A stretch of DNA of 64,000 bases, taken from Acridotheres tristis (lineage: Eukaryota > Chordata > Aves > Passeriformes > Sturnidae). The notes beneath the pieces were generated by a model. That model ran no database searches. It had not been told where the DNA came from and saw only the letters and a list, made by a program, of their open reading frames with translations. Of the stretch, positions 1 through 15,300 are shown in pieces; within the stretch, counting starts at the first letter, position 1, and each line of letters opens with the position of its first letter. The stretch is taken from assembly GCA_037013685.1 (NCBI GenBank), contig CM072891.1, forward strand, positions 5,432,501-5,496,500, in the 5' to 3' direction. The position numbers and the translations under genes are program-made.

Positions 1-3000
1 ACCTCGATGGCTGGGACACAGGCAAGTCTGAAAAATTTTCATCACAGCCCTGAAAACAAACCACTAGGACAAAAAAAGAATAATGGTGTTAGAAACGACT
101 AATCTAGATCAAAGATGAGACTGTCACCAGAAAAAGGAAATTCCTAGTCCCCACACAACAATCTGTTCATGCATTTTGCATGAGAAATACAAACAATTCT
201 CAATATTCCAGCCATCACCAGGCCAGAAAAATATCATCCTGCTAATTTATTCTGGTTTGCATAAATATGAACACTTGTTCCTGGATGAATATCATAATAA
301 CACCAGGGGAAAGATGATGACCTTCCTCCTCTAAACCTTAGAAAAAGAATTACGTAGGGTTATGTCACTCTCTTGCCTGAAGCAAAATGGAGATAAAGCT
401 ACTGAGAGATGAAATTGTTGAGGTTGAATAAAGTGGGAGCACACCCTAAGACAGGTTGTGTTTCTGAAAGAGAAGAGGCATCATTTTATTCATGCCTGAT
501 GACAAGCTTTGTACCTATGGCTGCTTGGGTGTATTGGCATGCTCTGAGCATGTGTGGCAAACAGAGGCCATAGACAAAGGAATGCTCAGTCCAGCATCAA
601 AAAGCAGTCTTAAGCATGAGACAAGCCACGAGGTGCCCAATCCTGCCAACCAGTACAAATACTCAGTAGCAGAATGTTGGGCATTTACATATTTTTTCCA
701 TCAAAAGTTTATATGCCCTTAGCTCTAATGAGAGGGAATATTTTAAGTGCATATTTTCTGGAAAGGGGACAGACCAGCCTCCTAAGTATTTTTTGATACT
801 GACCTGTGCTGTGCAGCACAATTAAAAAATATGATGTATAGTTAGACCATTTAGATACATGAGAAAAAACTTTCAAAGCTTTTCTCCAACCAACTTTGAC
901 TCTGTAAACAGGATTACCCTGTTACTGAGAATAAAGTTACTACATTCATGCTAGAAATACTGCTGTTATCATCACAGGAAACTTTTTCTGGAAGCCAAAA
1001 TTCCATCAGAAATACTTCAAGCTTTCAACTAAACTTTATCATAAAACTGTAATTATCAGATTTATCACAGTATGCTATCAGTTTGCTTTAAAACATCCAC
1101 TGCAGTATCCCTCTTATCTATACATTCAATGAGATTTATGTGCTCTATATCTTTCACTCCTAGAGATGCTGTAGGATTACACTTCCATCCTGGCCTAGTA
1201 AGTTAGTGTCTCAAGAAAAGAACCCAAAGCTCTACTACAGAGTTTGTACATGCAGATACACAGTTATAAGATAAATATATAGCCAAAATTTTCTATGTTG
1301 ACATTTATCACAGACTCAAAGTCACACAGCCAACAATTATAAGATGCAGAGATGCATTTATATGCTACTTATAAAAGATTAAGGTGCTAATACTCACCCA
1401 CAAAGGATAAATTACACCTAAATACACAGGAGGTTTCCTCCACAGCAGCCCTGTTGTTTTTCATTTCTCATTTTGAATGGGACATCCTAGGGCAAAACAG
1501 AAACAGCCTTCCCCAACATTTCCAGAGAAACAGGGGCTTTTTCCTGACTATTTCACTTAGAGTACAGAGCTCTAGCAGGCCAACAAAAATAATACTTCTT
1601 TCCTACAGAGATTAAACAACAGTGCTAACTTGCAGCAAGGAACAAGGAAGTCCTGCATTTGCCAGTAGAGATGTGTGACAACAAGCAAATATCTTCTTCT
1701 TGCCTCAGAGCAACATACACACTTCAATGATGAAAATTTTAGTGTGGACACCTACAAACCAGAGAGCTTTTAAGCACTGCTTCAATATTACCACGGCTAG
1801 AAACCATAGTTATTGCATTGAAATGTGATGCTACATGTTGCACAAACAAGGAAGAGAAAGGAGAAATGAAATGCCCAAATAAATCTGGATATATTAAATA
1901 TATCCATACAAAAGGTACGTGTACGCAGATAGCCAAGTACTTGGAAAACACCAAAACTCCACTGCTCTGTATGCCTGACTTGGTCTTTAACCAGAAGGCT
2001 TTAGGCACAAGCAGAGCTATATGCAGTTGTTTAAAAATATAACCATTGGATGAAGGGCACCATCCTGCTTTGAAGCCATTTATTTATCTCAACCCTGAAC
2101 TAAAGATGACAGGTTGAAACGGAAGTTTAGAGGGAATGAAAAAGAGCCTTACAAGTAGATACATGGAACCCAGACTGGACATGATAAGAGAGGTCAGGAG
2201 GCAGAAATATGGATGGATAGTAAAAAAAAGTAATAGGCAAATACAACAACACTGTTATATTTATTGAGGTCAGAGAGAACAGCAGTGTGGCAAAGACACG
2301 CTAAACAAATAACATCAGAGCACAGAAGCAAGTCAGTTTTCATGGACTAAGAAAAAGCACATTTCCAATAACAGTCTGACAGTGTTAAATGCCATTTATA
2401 AATAAACAAAAGTAAGAAAGCAGTGCAGTTACACTTAGGCCATGTTAGAGACACAAAATGGGAGGAGATCAAACGACTGTCAGTAGCATGACATGAATTT
2501 AGAGATGGGTGAGTAGTCAAAGATGCTTTGTTATTTTATCATGGCAAACACCACAATATAGCAGAGTTGCAAATCAGCAGAGTTGTTGTCTTAACTGGAA
2601 ATTACATTTTGGCAGGAGAATCAGAATACTGAATTAATAGAAAATTTGATCATTCTTTCCTAGAAATCCATTATATTTAAAACAGGTCCCATTACAGGTA
2701 TCAGATTCCAGCAATGATTTCTCATACAGAGTATCACCACATAACTAATACTTATGATGCAACTGCCAATATTACTTATTACAATCATATGGATGAAGTT
2801 CAACTTAATAAGCATTTACATATATATTATCTTAATTTTCTAAATAAACTAGAAGCATCATTAAGAGTTTAACTGACCAATATTTTAATAATTTAGTTTT
2901 TAAAATTTAATATGTGTACAAAAATGATTTAATTTTATTGAATCTTAATGCAACAAGTTGTTTAAAAATATTTTTAATAAATACTTTAAGCAGCCATTTC

Positions 3001-6000
3001 ATTCTTATTCACAGTACAGTGAAAAACAATCAATACACAATAAATGTATTTAAATCATGAGTGAAATATAATCTTGTTGCTCTCTTCTCATGTGTAGTAG
3101 CTGCTAAATGAAGAAAATAAGATTTTCACACTGATATTTTCCCAGGTGGAAATGCTACCACATTTCATTCTGAAACAGCTCTGCACAATCACATAATTAG
3201 AATGAAGTTCTGTAAAACCTGAATAAACAAGATTCTGTTTGAAGCTCAACAACAGCACGACAAGCAACTTTAGCACCTGGTAGATACTTTTTGAAGAAAT
3301 AACATAGAAAGTGGCATATCTCAACACTATTTAGATAGGCTGTCCTTTTTCCCTTTATTTGGTGCAATATCTTATGAAAATGTTTTATTAAACAATTTCT
3401 ACTTTTATGGACAAACACACATTTATTTAGAAACTAGATACCACATGATACCATATGAATTAAAATAAAGATGTTGGCTGTTTATCTGCTATAGTCTACA
3501 ATGACTACCAATGCACAGAGTAGTTAAAAATATGGCTGTGTTTCTGTGTTCAAGAGCATTTGTTGTAAATTTCTGGAGAGATTGTGATACAACATGTTAC
3601 AGTATTGTCTGCTTGACAAATTACTTTCCAGATATGTGGTAGGGCTTTATGTTACTCTCTTCTTCACTTTAAAAAGGAAGAAAGGAACTATGGCAGAGGT
3701 CAGGAAGAAATTCTTCTTTTTTAAAGTTGCCTAATACAGACTCAGGATCAGGCACACTGAATTCAATCACTAGGGCAAAAAGTGGAACAAGACTATGAGT
3801 AACAACAAACCCCATCATCACCCTGATGAACAGTAAATGATTTAAGTGATGCAAGACCTTCTACAGGACCAGACAATAATTAATTTTATCCTGAGATGTC
3901 CCCACAGATATACTTTATTTTGCATCAAAAAGATAAGAATTATGCTTTTTGGAGTAAGCTCCTGGTAATCAAAGCTCCTGACAGCATTGTCACGTTTATT
4001 ATTTTTGTTCTTCATCATCCTCACCAATTGCTCACCTTTCTGCAAATTTCAGCTATTCCAACAACCTAAAACTACTTGGTATTAAAAAAAATCCTTAACA
4101 ATTAACAATCACACAATGCATTTGGCCATGAGATTACATGAACTTGTGAAAAAAAACAAAAAGATTCCTAGAGGCGTAAAGACATCTGATAAATTTAAAT
4201 TTAAGACTAGCTTCTGTTTTAAAAGCACTAACTAGAAGAGGACAGCTTTTTTTCAAGTAGGTATCAGTACCTCCATCATGCCAAGAGGTAATTGGCATTT
4301 ATATGTGTGCATACACACCATTACATTCGTATATATTCAATATGCATTTGAAGTACTTTTGATTTTATATACTTAACCAAAACCCCAAAACAGACGTGTA
4401 GGTAGACTTTTGGCAGGAATTAATCAGCTCCCAGAGTAATACATTAGAAATGAACACACGAATAGCCAGCAAAGGTGAAGCTATCTTACATAATAGCTTG
4501 CTTTGATGTGCATTTAAACCAACTATCTGCCATGAAGAAATTCAACACATCATCAAACGTGCCACTGGATTATAACAAAAGGCTAACGAGACAAAGCCAC
4601 AATTGAAAAATAACTAAATTTATTATTCTTTCTATATAAAATTCTTTTCATTAATGCTCAGCAACACACATTTGGCAGCTGAACTGGGTATTTTTTGAAG
4701 CAGCAGTTAACAATGCCATCCACAAAACAAAGATAAGCTCAGTGGTTTCCAGGAAACTGAAAGATGAAAGAATGCGGAGAGAGTCAGACATGGTTTCAAA
4801 TGAAGAACAAGTGAACTAAGGTCAAACTGAAACCTAAAAGAAATTCAGTAAGGGCCCAGATACCACGGTACAGATAGATTTCAGTTGGATTGAAATTTCA
4901 CAATGCATTTCAACAATGCATACAATACATTCTTTGGTACATTAATTCACTAGGGACAATTTTTTTCAAAGTAAAGGAGGAACTCAGATTCCAAAGCCCT
5001 TAGTTTCACTAATCAAGTGCAATATTTAGCAGATTTTATTTGTTTATATTAAATGTAAATTAGATTGAAGTTTTATCTTTTGGCTTTGTTTTGTGTGTTT
5101 ACTCCCAGATTTAGCTGAGACCATGAAGTCTTACAGTACATATGAGGTTAACCATAGTGGAGGAACCCATAAATGTTATAATTTCAGAAGCCAGCACCTA
5201 CTAAATAGCCTCCTCCAGAAATATGATTAATGTATTTGTTCCCTTGAAGAGAAGATCATTACCATTATACAAATAAATTTAAATAATCCATTTTACAGTA
5301 GTGAAAAAATAGAGCATTCTACCACACACACACCGAAGAAAGCAAATAGAGTTACCTTTATACCTACTGCAAGTAATGTCCTAACACACAGAGCTAAATT
5401 CTATTTAGTTAAACTATTCATAATTTCCATCTAGGAACCGGAAACAAAAAATATTGTGTCCAAGTTACTTTTCAAAATTTTAACATAAGTTCTCTCAGAT
5501 ACTAAGTTAGTAAAATACTGTAATTTACAACTGTCAAGTATAACCATACATTCAGGAATAACACTCCTAACTGCTGGCAAATCACCTCCTCTACTCAGAG
5601 CAGAGAATTTATTTATAATATTACATAGCAAATTACAGTGGTTTAGGAAAGAGTTAAGAAGAAATTGAAATGCAATGTGAATTTAAAACACATGGATTTT
5701 AAATACACAATTTTAAAGAAAGCTAGAAAAATAACAATGCTAAAAGCTGCACACATGTACTCTTGCCACAAGTGAGAGGCAAATATCCACAGCCTTAATT
5801 TTATAAAGCAGAAATGACCACTTTATTACCAGTTGAAATATCCCCTAGAACTATGCCTAGGCATTCCTCTTCTGACATACAGTGAAGAGTGCCACCTATT
5901 GAATAAAAACCAGTATTTCCAGAAATTCTTAAATTATTCTGGAAACATGCAGTCTATGTACTCTCTTCCTCAACTTAAGCTTTCAGTTTGGTTTTTCATC

Positions 6001-7836
6001 ATGCAGTGTCTTGGCAGAGACCAGATTTGCCAAAATATTACTTTGGTATAGAAACAAGGTCCAGACAAAACTGCATATAAATTATCTAAGAAAAAAACAT
6101 TCAACGGTGTGTGTTGCATTAAAAAGAAAAAAAAAAAAACCACTCTTATTTTAAGGCTATTCTTTTTTCAAACAAGAAATTGTATCCTTTCTATATATTT
6201 AACTGTACTGTTAGAAGGAAAAACCTACTTGCATTCAGACCTGAACACTTCTTTACCTTCATTGAGAACTGAAGTATCTCACAAATCTACTCTTCACATA
6301 TTTCACATCCACACGCCATGATCTCAGTCATGCTACAGAGCAGAAAGTGATCAGAAGGTAATGTGTCCCCATAAAGAAGCCCTGGCAGGTGCTGCAGAAC
6401 AGGCAGCAATGCCACACATTGGTGCAGGTGACATTCTATATTTATAAACAGTACAAATTGGCATTACAATCTATCAATTTAGAGTTTTAAATACACACAC
6501 TCTAGTCAAGGAAAAATGGGTGGTGTATTACAAGAGTCTGCATGTAACGTGATACCAAACAAAACTGCTATAACCCAACCAAGATTTGGAACTGACCCAT
6601 TTATACACAAAATACTTGAATGAGTCAGCAGCCCACTGCATTTCCCAGGCTTGCTGTAGACTATCATACCATTCCCAGACACACTTCCTCAGATTGTGCT
6701 TGCCTCATAGACAAGGTCAGTAGTTACAAAAAGTGATACAAAGGTCAATGAGTAGAAAAATATGACAATACACAGACTTACTTTATCTGATTACACATTA
6801 ACCTACTCAATATACTGAAGTTCACAGATTTCCTCTATTTATTTGTCTCTCTCTTTTAACTGTTTAATACAGTTAAAGAATAGTATATTAAAATGCAGTT
6901 CTACTATTGTTTTGGTACTGTGAATAAATAAGAATTAAATATGCTTCCTTATTTAGTCACACACACACACAAATGAACAGCCTCTAAAACAAGCACTGTC
7001 TCCTTATCCAAAGTCTTTGTTCCCTTACTTCATATATACTCCAGCACTGCCAGAATAAACCTTGCTAATGTCGAGTGGCTGAACCTTTTGCAACTACAGC
7101 AACAATGCTATAAGTAATTGAGATTATACCACTGTGGTTATGCTGCCACCTGAATCACAAAGCCTTTGATCTGCACTGGAGATCTTTTTTTGAGGGTGAC
7201 AAAAGATAACAGGAACAATACTTTTCCTAAGTCTGATTATTGTGGACAGTAAGCCTACTGCTGAATAAAGACCTCCAAGAGAAAAAGGTACGCTACATGG
7301 TCTGTCACAACAAACTTACATATTTATGTTTTTCTTACTAAAGTGAAAACTCTGAAATAAGCTACACATAAGAAACTAATTTCTACAATGCACAAACATA
7401 AAAATGCTTTTTTTCTTTCAATGTAGTGATAACAAAGAATGATTACCACAATAACTTAGTGCATGCAACATTCCCATCAGACCTGGTCCTACAAAGTACA
7501 CTGAAGGACATGAGCCATTAAAAAAATCCTTTTAGGATGTATTTATATATTATTGTTTATGCTATGCCCTTCTGGGGAAGAAGGAGGATAATGTCTTTGA
7601 CTTTGAAAGACCCTATATTAAAGGTAAGTATGCATTACAACTGAAAAAAAAAAAAAAAAGGATTTCCCAGATTAAGAAAAATTATTTGAGACTTTTGCCT
7701 GCATATTTCTTTGGGGATTCCTGCAGAAACTGACATAAGGTTAAAAAACTTGATTTCATTTTAAGACATATAGAATGATAAACTCTGATGTTCCCAGACT
7801 GAGGGAAGAAAAATGGGACAAAAATAGGAAACTTAC
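1..7836 (-). other. FSIP1: FSIP1 intron (no exon recognised)
   Basis: AT-rich DNA with only short chance reading frames. The C-terminal FSIP1 blocks expected next were searched for by eye in the minus strand and not found, so the following exon lies left of the window or is too diverged to see. A run of 16 A lies near 7641. Confidence 0.6.
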
Positions 7837-7974
7837 AACACTTCTCTCTAGGAATTCCAGCTGATAATCTATTTCTTTCAGACGATTCTGTTGATCACGT
7901 TTTTCCTTACTGTCTCGCAGAACCTTTTCACCTGGAACTGTTTCTAGGCTTCTGCTTGCATAAACCAGAGACTC
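7837..7974 (-). CDS. FSIP1: FSIP1 coding exon, last one in the window
   Basis: 138 bp, 46 codons, phase 0. The acceptor is TATTTTCTCAG before 7974 and the donor is a perfect GTAAGT after 7837. It encodes ESLVYASRSLETVPGEKVLR, then DSKEKRDQQNRLKEIDYQLE, ending FLERSV. Human reads [20 protein letters not shown], then LREIDEKLKMMKEN, the strongest C-terminal match in the window. The following exons of the mammalian gene were looked for in 1-7836 and not seen. Confidence 0.93.
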
Positions 7975-10900
7975 CTGAGAAAATAATTCATAGAAGTTAA
8001 CCACATAACTTTATGTTGCTTCACAGACAGATGATTTTTGATTTCTACTAAGAAAATAATGAAATGCTTAGAATAATACATCAGTGTCAAATTCTGCAAA
8101 TGCATAGTTTTCATTATGTATATTTTCAAATACAATAGTTAACTATCAGGCAAGACATATTTCAATAAAAGAATTCTTACCCTTTGCATTTTAAGAGGAA
8201 TTTCTTAGTCTCTAGATCTAACACTTGGATGCTTAATTTCTACAACAACAATAAAAGTGCTCTGAGAATAGGGGTGACAGCCTTACTTCTCTCATCCCTG
8301 AATAGTAACTGATAGAAACTCACACAATATGAGTAAAGTCAAGGCTTTTCCCCACTTACTAATTTCTTAACATTCTTCTCAAGATGTAATGAAATAAATG
8401 TATAAAGTATTATATCAAGGAAAATACTTTATTGCCAATGTTTCACATACTTCAGAATATGTTATGTTTCAATTATATAGCACATGTACATAGTAGAAGT
8501 CCATTTGAGATTATTTCGTCTATCATATTTTTAGATCTGTAGAAAATAAAACTGTTAAACATTTTACATGAGGGAAAATACAAATACTTAGTAAGAGCCA
8601 AAGCTGTAACAAACATAATGACAAAGAGAAAATGCAGTATTTGAAATATATGCAATTATTTGTTGTGCTGCCTTTTCTCCAAATTTTATAAATAAATAAT
8701 AACAAAATCCCACATAATGAAGTATATTGGTATTATACAATCATCTTGAGGCATAAAACTGGTGGATCAGTTTATTGGCTTGCTTTTAACCATGCTCTGA
8801 AACAGGTATCATCTGTGAAATTCATCTGCTTTGGCAAAGCACAGGCATAAAGTGTAGGCTGTAAAGGAGTTAATTAATTTAAAAATTAGTGCATCTTCTG
8901 AATTTTGAGAATTTATTTAGTCTTAACCTGTTAACTGTAGTACACTTCTACCATAGAAAAAGGGAATAATTTCCTGATTAAAAAACCCCCAATCAGTTAT
9001 GAAAGAATTCCTCACCGTAATACACATTAATTATGATTTAAGACAACCAAGCCTACAAATATTTTTGTTTCTTTAAGTACCATCTTCTTTTGCTTTAATT
9101 TTCAGATAGCTTTCCAGTTTTTCAAGCTGGTAACTGTACTCATCACATACAGTCTTACACCTCATATTCTTCAGTCTATCATTTTCCTGTTCCTTTCAGG
9201 ATTACATTCAACTTACTTAATATTTTTGGGGAAGAATAAATTAAGACAAACATTTTAAAATATTTAGTTAATTTGGCACCAGAGCAAAGAAACATTTCAG
9301 AGAGAAATGCAGTTCTGATGAGAAACATTTCCATGTAAAAGACAACATTAGTCATGGAAAAGTATTCTTAATCCAGCTGGACTCCTTGCACAAAAAGATG
9401 AACATGCCTGCCCCTCTGTTACAGCTCAGCTATGGTACTGCAGGATAATTAAAGCCCATTATTAAGATTTCAGAATGAGAGAATAGTTCCTGTATCCTGT
9501 GAAAGTATCCATAAGTGACAAAAAGGACATCTCCCATGAGGCAACAGTGATTAAATGTCTGCATTTTGAAAGCTATATCGAATGCAATTCTTGGAAGAAA
9601 AGAACGTGCATCTTCATAATATGCAACTCAAGGATAATTCTAAATTAATATCATAGAATTACAATGTCTGAAAGCCTTTTACGTGCTGCAAAACAAAACT
9701 GAAAGGCAACTGCTTTTCACTAATGAAAGGTAACAAGGAACTAACTACTTCTTTTTGGGTGTTAGGTTTAATATTACTCAAAAAAGATAATGCATTACTC
9801 TTTAATTAGCATACACCTAAATGCAAGTTTCTATTCAAATACTTTTGGGCTATTACCTGAAAGAAAGCAACAACAGTAACTTTGGCAAACATTTCCAAAC
9901 AGAACATTCACTATCACAGGCAAATCACATTAACTTCAAGCTGGTGTCTTACATCACTGAGCACAAGATCAAGCAATCACTGGTGAGCTCAGGGTAACAA
10001 CTGTGTATTAACTGTGATTACCAACGAGGGGGAGGTGCTTTTTCACACATTAGAGCCCACCTGGTAAATGATCAACAGCAAAATGTGACTCCTCTGGAAC
10101 TGAGCTACAGAAAATACTGCTAGAGGTAAAACAAAACCTCACATTCAGAAAGAAGGCAATAAAAAAATGACATTAAAGTGCCCTTACAGGAGGAGAAGTA
10201 AAACAAACCCACAAGTATTTTAGCCTTTCAAAGAGATTTTTCTCATACACTGGTAACTGAAAACAGTTTTGCGAATGAACATTTTTACAGATATTCTCTG
10301 ATATATCAGTTCTGGCCATAAAAGGAAGATAGTACAGAAATAAATAAGCTTTATGCAAATAAACGCAAAATAATAATTAGGGCTTTTTATTTTAAACCTC
10401 ATTATATTAGAGGCAACAGTACCAGGGCATGGGATAAATTGAAGTCTTCCAAGTAAAAAGTTCAAACAATAATTTCTCAAGGCTGAGACCTTGACTCTTA
10501 ATCTTCAAAACTCAATATTGCTGGCAAGGCAAAAAAACAAAGGCCATTAAAAACAAGGGACATACAATTTCAATCTATCTTCTACAGTCTTTAACATTGC
10601 TTATCAGTCATTGCCTTATCCTTCAGATCATAAGTGAACAGGCACTTTTGGTATCCTGAGATAAGAAGAAATCTAATTCTGATTCCCAAAGGTAAATGAT
10701 CATGGATAATTTGTTTCTATGCTGAAAAAAACACCCTCATGCAGTTAAAAAATTATAAAGTATTTTGGAAGTGTGGAATCAACAACTGTTAAAAACTAGA
10801 CAGTTCTCGAATTAAATATGATTCAAAATAGCAACAAATTATTTTTCCATTGTTTTCTATAGCTAAAATTTCTCCCTTCATTTCTTAACACATTGACTTT

Positions 10901-12317
10901 ATGAATAAATAGAGGATCCTGAAGAAAAATGCAAAAGATACAAATACACACATATGTGGTATTGATCTCAACACACACTTCAAATAAAATATCTGCAGAT
11001 GAGCTCTGATCTGCAGCCTACCTGATATGTCAGGCTTGGACATTTTGAGCTAGATCTGGAAAGAGCAGGAAACTCCCCATCAGATAGTAGCAGTTGAAGC
11101 TTATTGTCTATCTCATTCAGGAGCTGAAATTCCATTGGCTCAGGTGTGTATCCTTCTCCTGGTGCCTGCCAGACAGACACATTCTCCTGCTGGAAGTACA
11201 GAAAACACTTAAGCCTCATCCGTAAAGGAAGCAGACTTTATGGGCAGTTGCATATGAAGAGGATTTATTTTTCAGCTAAACTATACTTAATAATAAAATG
11301 TACATTTTCATCCATCTCAGTACACAGCTAAAATCTCTCAAATATTCATGTCCCTAGCAAACCTGAGAGCAGCTATGGACAGTACAAGTAGAAACATTAA
11401 TACATTCACTGCTTTTAAATATAATCAAGGAGCAACTTAAATGGACAACCACTTTCCATCTGATAAAGGAGTCATAAAGTGAGAAAGCCTGACCAAAACT
11501 TGGCTTGGAATGAAACTGCAGAGGTTGATACTAATGCAGAAACCACCTGGAGCCAAATCTCAAAAGGTGAGTATGAGACGTGATGTGACACATGCAAGGT
11601 ACCACCAAAAAGAAAACAGAAAACAAGGCATTCATAGGAAATCAAAGGAACTGCTCTGAGCTCAGTAGCTGCCATCCTTCTAGAACCCCTGTATGTCACC
11701 ACAGAAACTCTAGGAGAGACAGAAAGCACAGAGTTCTCTTCCTGATCATGATTTACGTGACTTTTTCCTCTTGGTAGCAGTTAACACCTGAATAACACAT
11801 ATGAATATATACTCCTACTACATACACTTGCATATTATGTGTGAGCTGGGCCACTTAGCCCCAGCAAATGATCTCATACCCACAAACAGATGCAGGTTCT
11901 CCACAGCAACTTGTCACTCCCTGCCTCACACTCAGGGAAGCAAGTCTGCACAACCCCCATTCACTGGGTAGCAGAGTAGCAGCTTTCATCTCTGTCCTGA
12001 CCACAATGAAACACTAGATAGGACCTCAGAAGAGCAAGGACGTGTGGAAGGACATGAGTGTATTGCTGGTTTCCTTTCTCTTTCTACCAGAATAGGACCA
12101 GCACCTTGCCCTAAGACTCTAACATCTGTCTTGCAAGAAATTCATGGCCACCATTTGTTTCCAGCTTCCAGATTAGTCCTCTGGCTATTCAAGCAATTGC
12201 ATCCATACAAGAGGAGGAAATACCAGCTTCCAATTACAATACTACTGCTATGAGGTCATTCGTGGTTCATCCCCATTACCCTAAAGCACACCTGTCATAA
12301 ACTATCTTCATAATAAA

Positions 12318-12350
<33 letters not shown>

Positions 12351-15300
12351 GAAAGAAAAAAAGAAAGTCAAGAGAGAGTCATCCTTTTTCCGAAACAAAA
12401 TCAGTTCTAATTCTTTCCCATCCAAGTATGAGGAGACACAACTAATGAGCCTGACCAGACCTGAGCTGACTCCAAAACAGCCACTCACAAATGTCTTAGA
12501 TGCTTGCCAGCTTCGTGGAAACATCTGTTCAGGTGAAACAGTGACCACCAAAGCATAAGTATCCAGCACGGTACTACACTTGTGTCATGTTAACCACCTC
12601 CCAGTCAGAGAATGAAGATCACAGTGCAAAAACACAGAAAAGACTCTACAGGAGTCCAGTAAGATGTAACTGGGCTCATTAGCTACAGCTCAGTGACTGT
12701 ATGCCATACTCCAAATATCCAAATTACCCCGGTATTCATTTTACTCCAGGATGAAATTGACTCACACATTCTCTTTTGTATTTTCAAGATAGCTTTGCCT
12801 GGAAAATAAGCTTCTGTCCTGTCAATGTTTCCTGTGTGTTAACTCAGAACAATACTTTTATAACAGCACAGTCAGTGCTTTCTGTGGAACATCTGAAACA
12901 AATTATACCCCTGAAGCTTTAGCTTTGACAATTAGATTAGCATGAATATGTGTACTTCTAAATTATTTTAAACACTCATAAAGCATTCTTTCAAAAAATG
13001 AGAAGTGCTGTCTGGATATTTGGCATATATAGTACTACAAGTCAAATAAGGTTATCTAATCCACATTACACCATACAGAGGAATTCATACAGCATAACCA
13101 GATCTGCCTTGATTGACAGCCTCCAAAACATTATTTCAGCCAATGTGATTGCACCAGCTTTTTAAAAGTCAGAATAAAATAAGATGAAAGACGCCATCAG
13201 CTGGATAGTTACCTGGGCCAGCTTGACGTTGTCTACATTAGTCATTAGCTGATAATTTCCTCATGATTTTTGTTATGAAGTAGCCGCAGGAAATGCTTCA
13301 CCCATAATAAAATTCAAATGTGGGAGAGGACGAATCCATCTCTAGACTAGACAGGTCTAAGTAACTATTATCCTTTCTTTTACTCTATTTTGATAGGAGA
13401 GTTAGGAGCTTTTTTCTCTTAAAGAAATGATCTAGTACGGACTAGAGTAATCCACAAACTACCATTTTGTCCATGGTATTATAAACATACAGCAACACAC
13501 ATCCTGTGAGGTAATCTACTTCATATCTAATATTAACAATAAAATGTCTATAAATACATGACAACATGACAGTGACATATGCCAAATACAAAATGTAGAA
13601 AAATGTTACACTTTTCCATTGCCCTGAGGCCTTGAGAATTGATGCCAAAAAAAGTACATGCTGCTAGTTGGAATTTGCATAAGCTACTCTGCATAAATGT
13701 CTCTAAATTCTGACAGACACTAGCTTAAAGAGAAAGAAAACCTAGTAACTACACATTTTGAGATAATACTTTTGCAATCAGTAAAATAAATTATTAAAAA
13801 AGCCAGTATTCACTAGGACAGAAAGCTATGTTTACTAACAGAAGGTTGTTTAAAACATCTTCAAATCTTTAAATGATGACATTTATCAGACTGAAGACCA
13901 TCTCCTAGAAACAGCGATTGATGGGACAATCAAATACTCTTTGTTACTCTCCAGGAGGATTATTTTTACTCACTTCAGCTCCTGCTAGTCACTGAAGTAT
14001 GCAGAATGTACACTGTTTAACAATATTATGTTAAAGCATAGATATCTAATGCTTAAGCAGATTTTATATTCTTTTAAAACAGACTGAGTTGGAAGCCACA
14101 AAAAGATGTCACATTACCTTTCCAAATAGAAACACAAGTTCATAAATATGTATTTCCCCAATTGCTGCATTTTGAAGTCATAAAAAAACTGTTGTTGGGA
14201 GTTTTTTGCAAGCAGTTGCTGGCCTTTCTCCCTGAGACTACAGCACTAACCACTCAGATTAATACTCCACAACTTCACATTTTATGCAAAAAAAATAGAT
14301 AGTTTTCTCCAAGTGTAGTTCTAAGGCTCCTTCCTCCTGTGCCTAACTTTTCTTTCAGGTTCTGCTGTTAGTAAAATTAAAAAAAGAAACTAATGAGAAT
14401 TCATTTTTGGAGACAAATTCAACAGGATTTCTCCATCTTTTCTCTCATATCTCAGTAGGGTACTTCATGGTAGGACTAAGATCAAATTTAGACTTACTGT
14501 AAAAATAAGCCAAATACAACAGAACAGTACAGATCAAACTTGTCATACCTCAAGATCTTGCTTTTCAGTTCCATCTTCTGTATCTTTCAATAGTTCAGTT
14601 AGTCTTTTCCTTTCTCCCTCAAGCAGAACAAACTGATTTCCTGAATCCTTTGCTAGCTGAAACATTTACAAAAAGAAAAAAAACATACTTTAAAACTCCA
14701 CTAACTCAAAGACCTTCAAAACAAAGTTTTCAGACTCTATGAAATTAACAGCCAGATCTTATTTATTTCCATAATACAAATTATCACACTAAGAGAAACA
14801 TGTAGCAGCCTACATATAATAAATTTATAATCTTATAATAGTCTTTGAGATAGCAGGGAGGCAAATATTTTTCACTGGATGAAAAAATCATTATACCTAG
14901 TAGGTTCTCACTGGGAAAAAAAAAAAAAAGCAGGAAAATCAAGGGATCTATTTTCTGACAAAGAGTGGTCCCATCCAGGCTACCCATGAACAACCTGTAT
15001 ATCTATCCCTTATTTATGCATCAGACATTGTCCTCTAACTTAACAGTAAATAATTCTTTTTTAAATTCTTGGAATATTGCCCTTAAAAAAAGCTATATCC
15101 AGGCACAAACACAACAATTCAGTTTCCAGTACTGTATTAAATGCATAGAAGCAGTATAATTCTAAACAGTATAAGCACTCGAGTTGAGAACTGCCTAATA
15201 CAGTGCTCTGCCATAAACAGCAGTTTTAACAGAAAGGTAATTTTTTCATTTATGCCTAATTAACTTCAAAAGTTCCTGATTTTAAAAGAAAACTATCTTC

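Noticed and set aside
1..7836. Several 60-90 codon frames as missing C-terminal FSIP1 exons
   Set aside because: None contains the conserved C-terminal FSIP1 blocks or acceptable splice sites in the right phase.
12044..12569. Open frames of 69 and 97 codons around 12.0-12.6 kb
   Set aside because: They overlap an A/GA microsatellite, have no motif, and sit in an FSIP1 intron.
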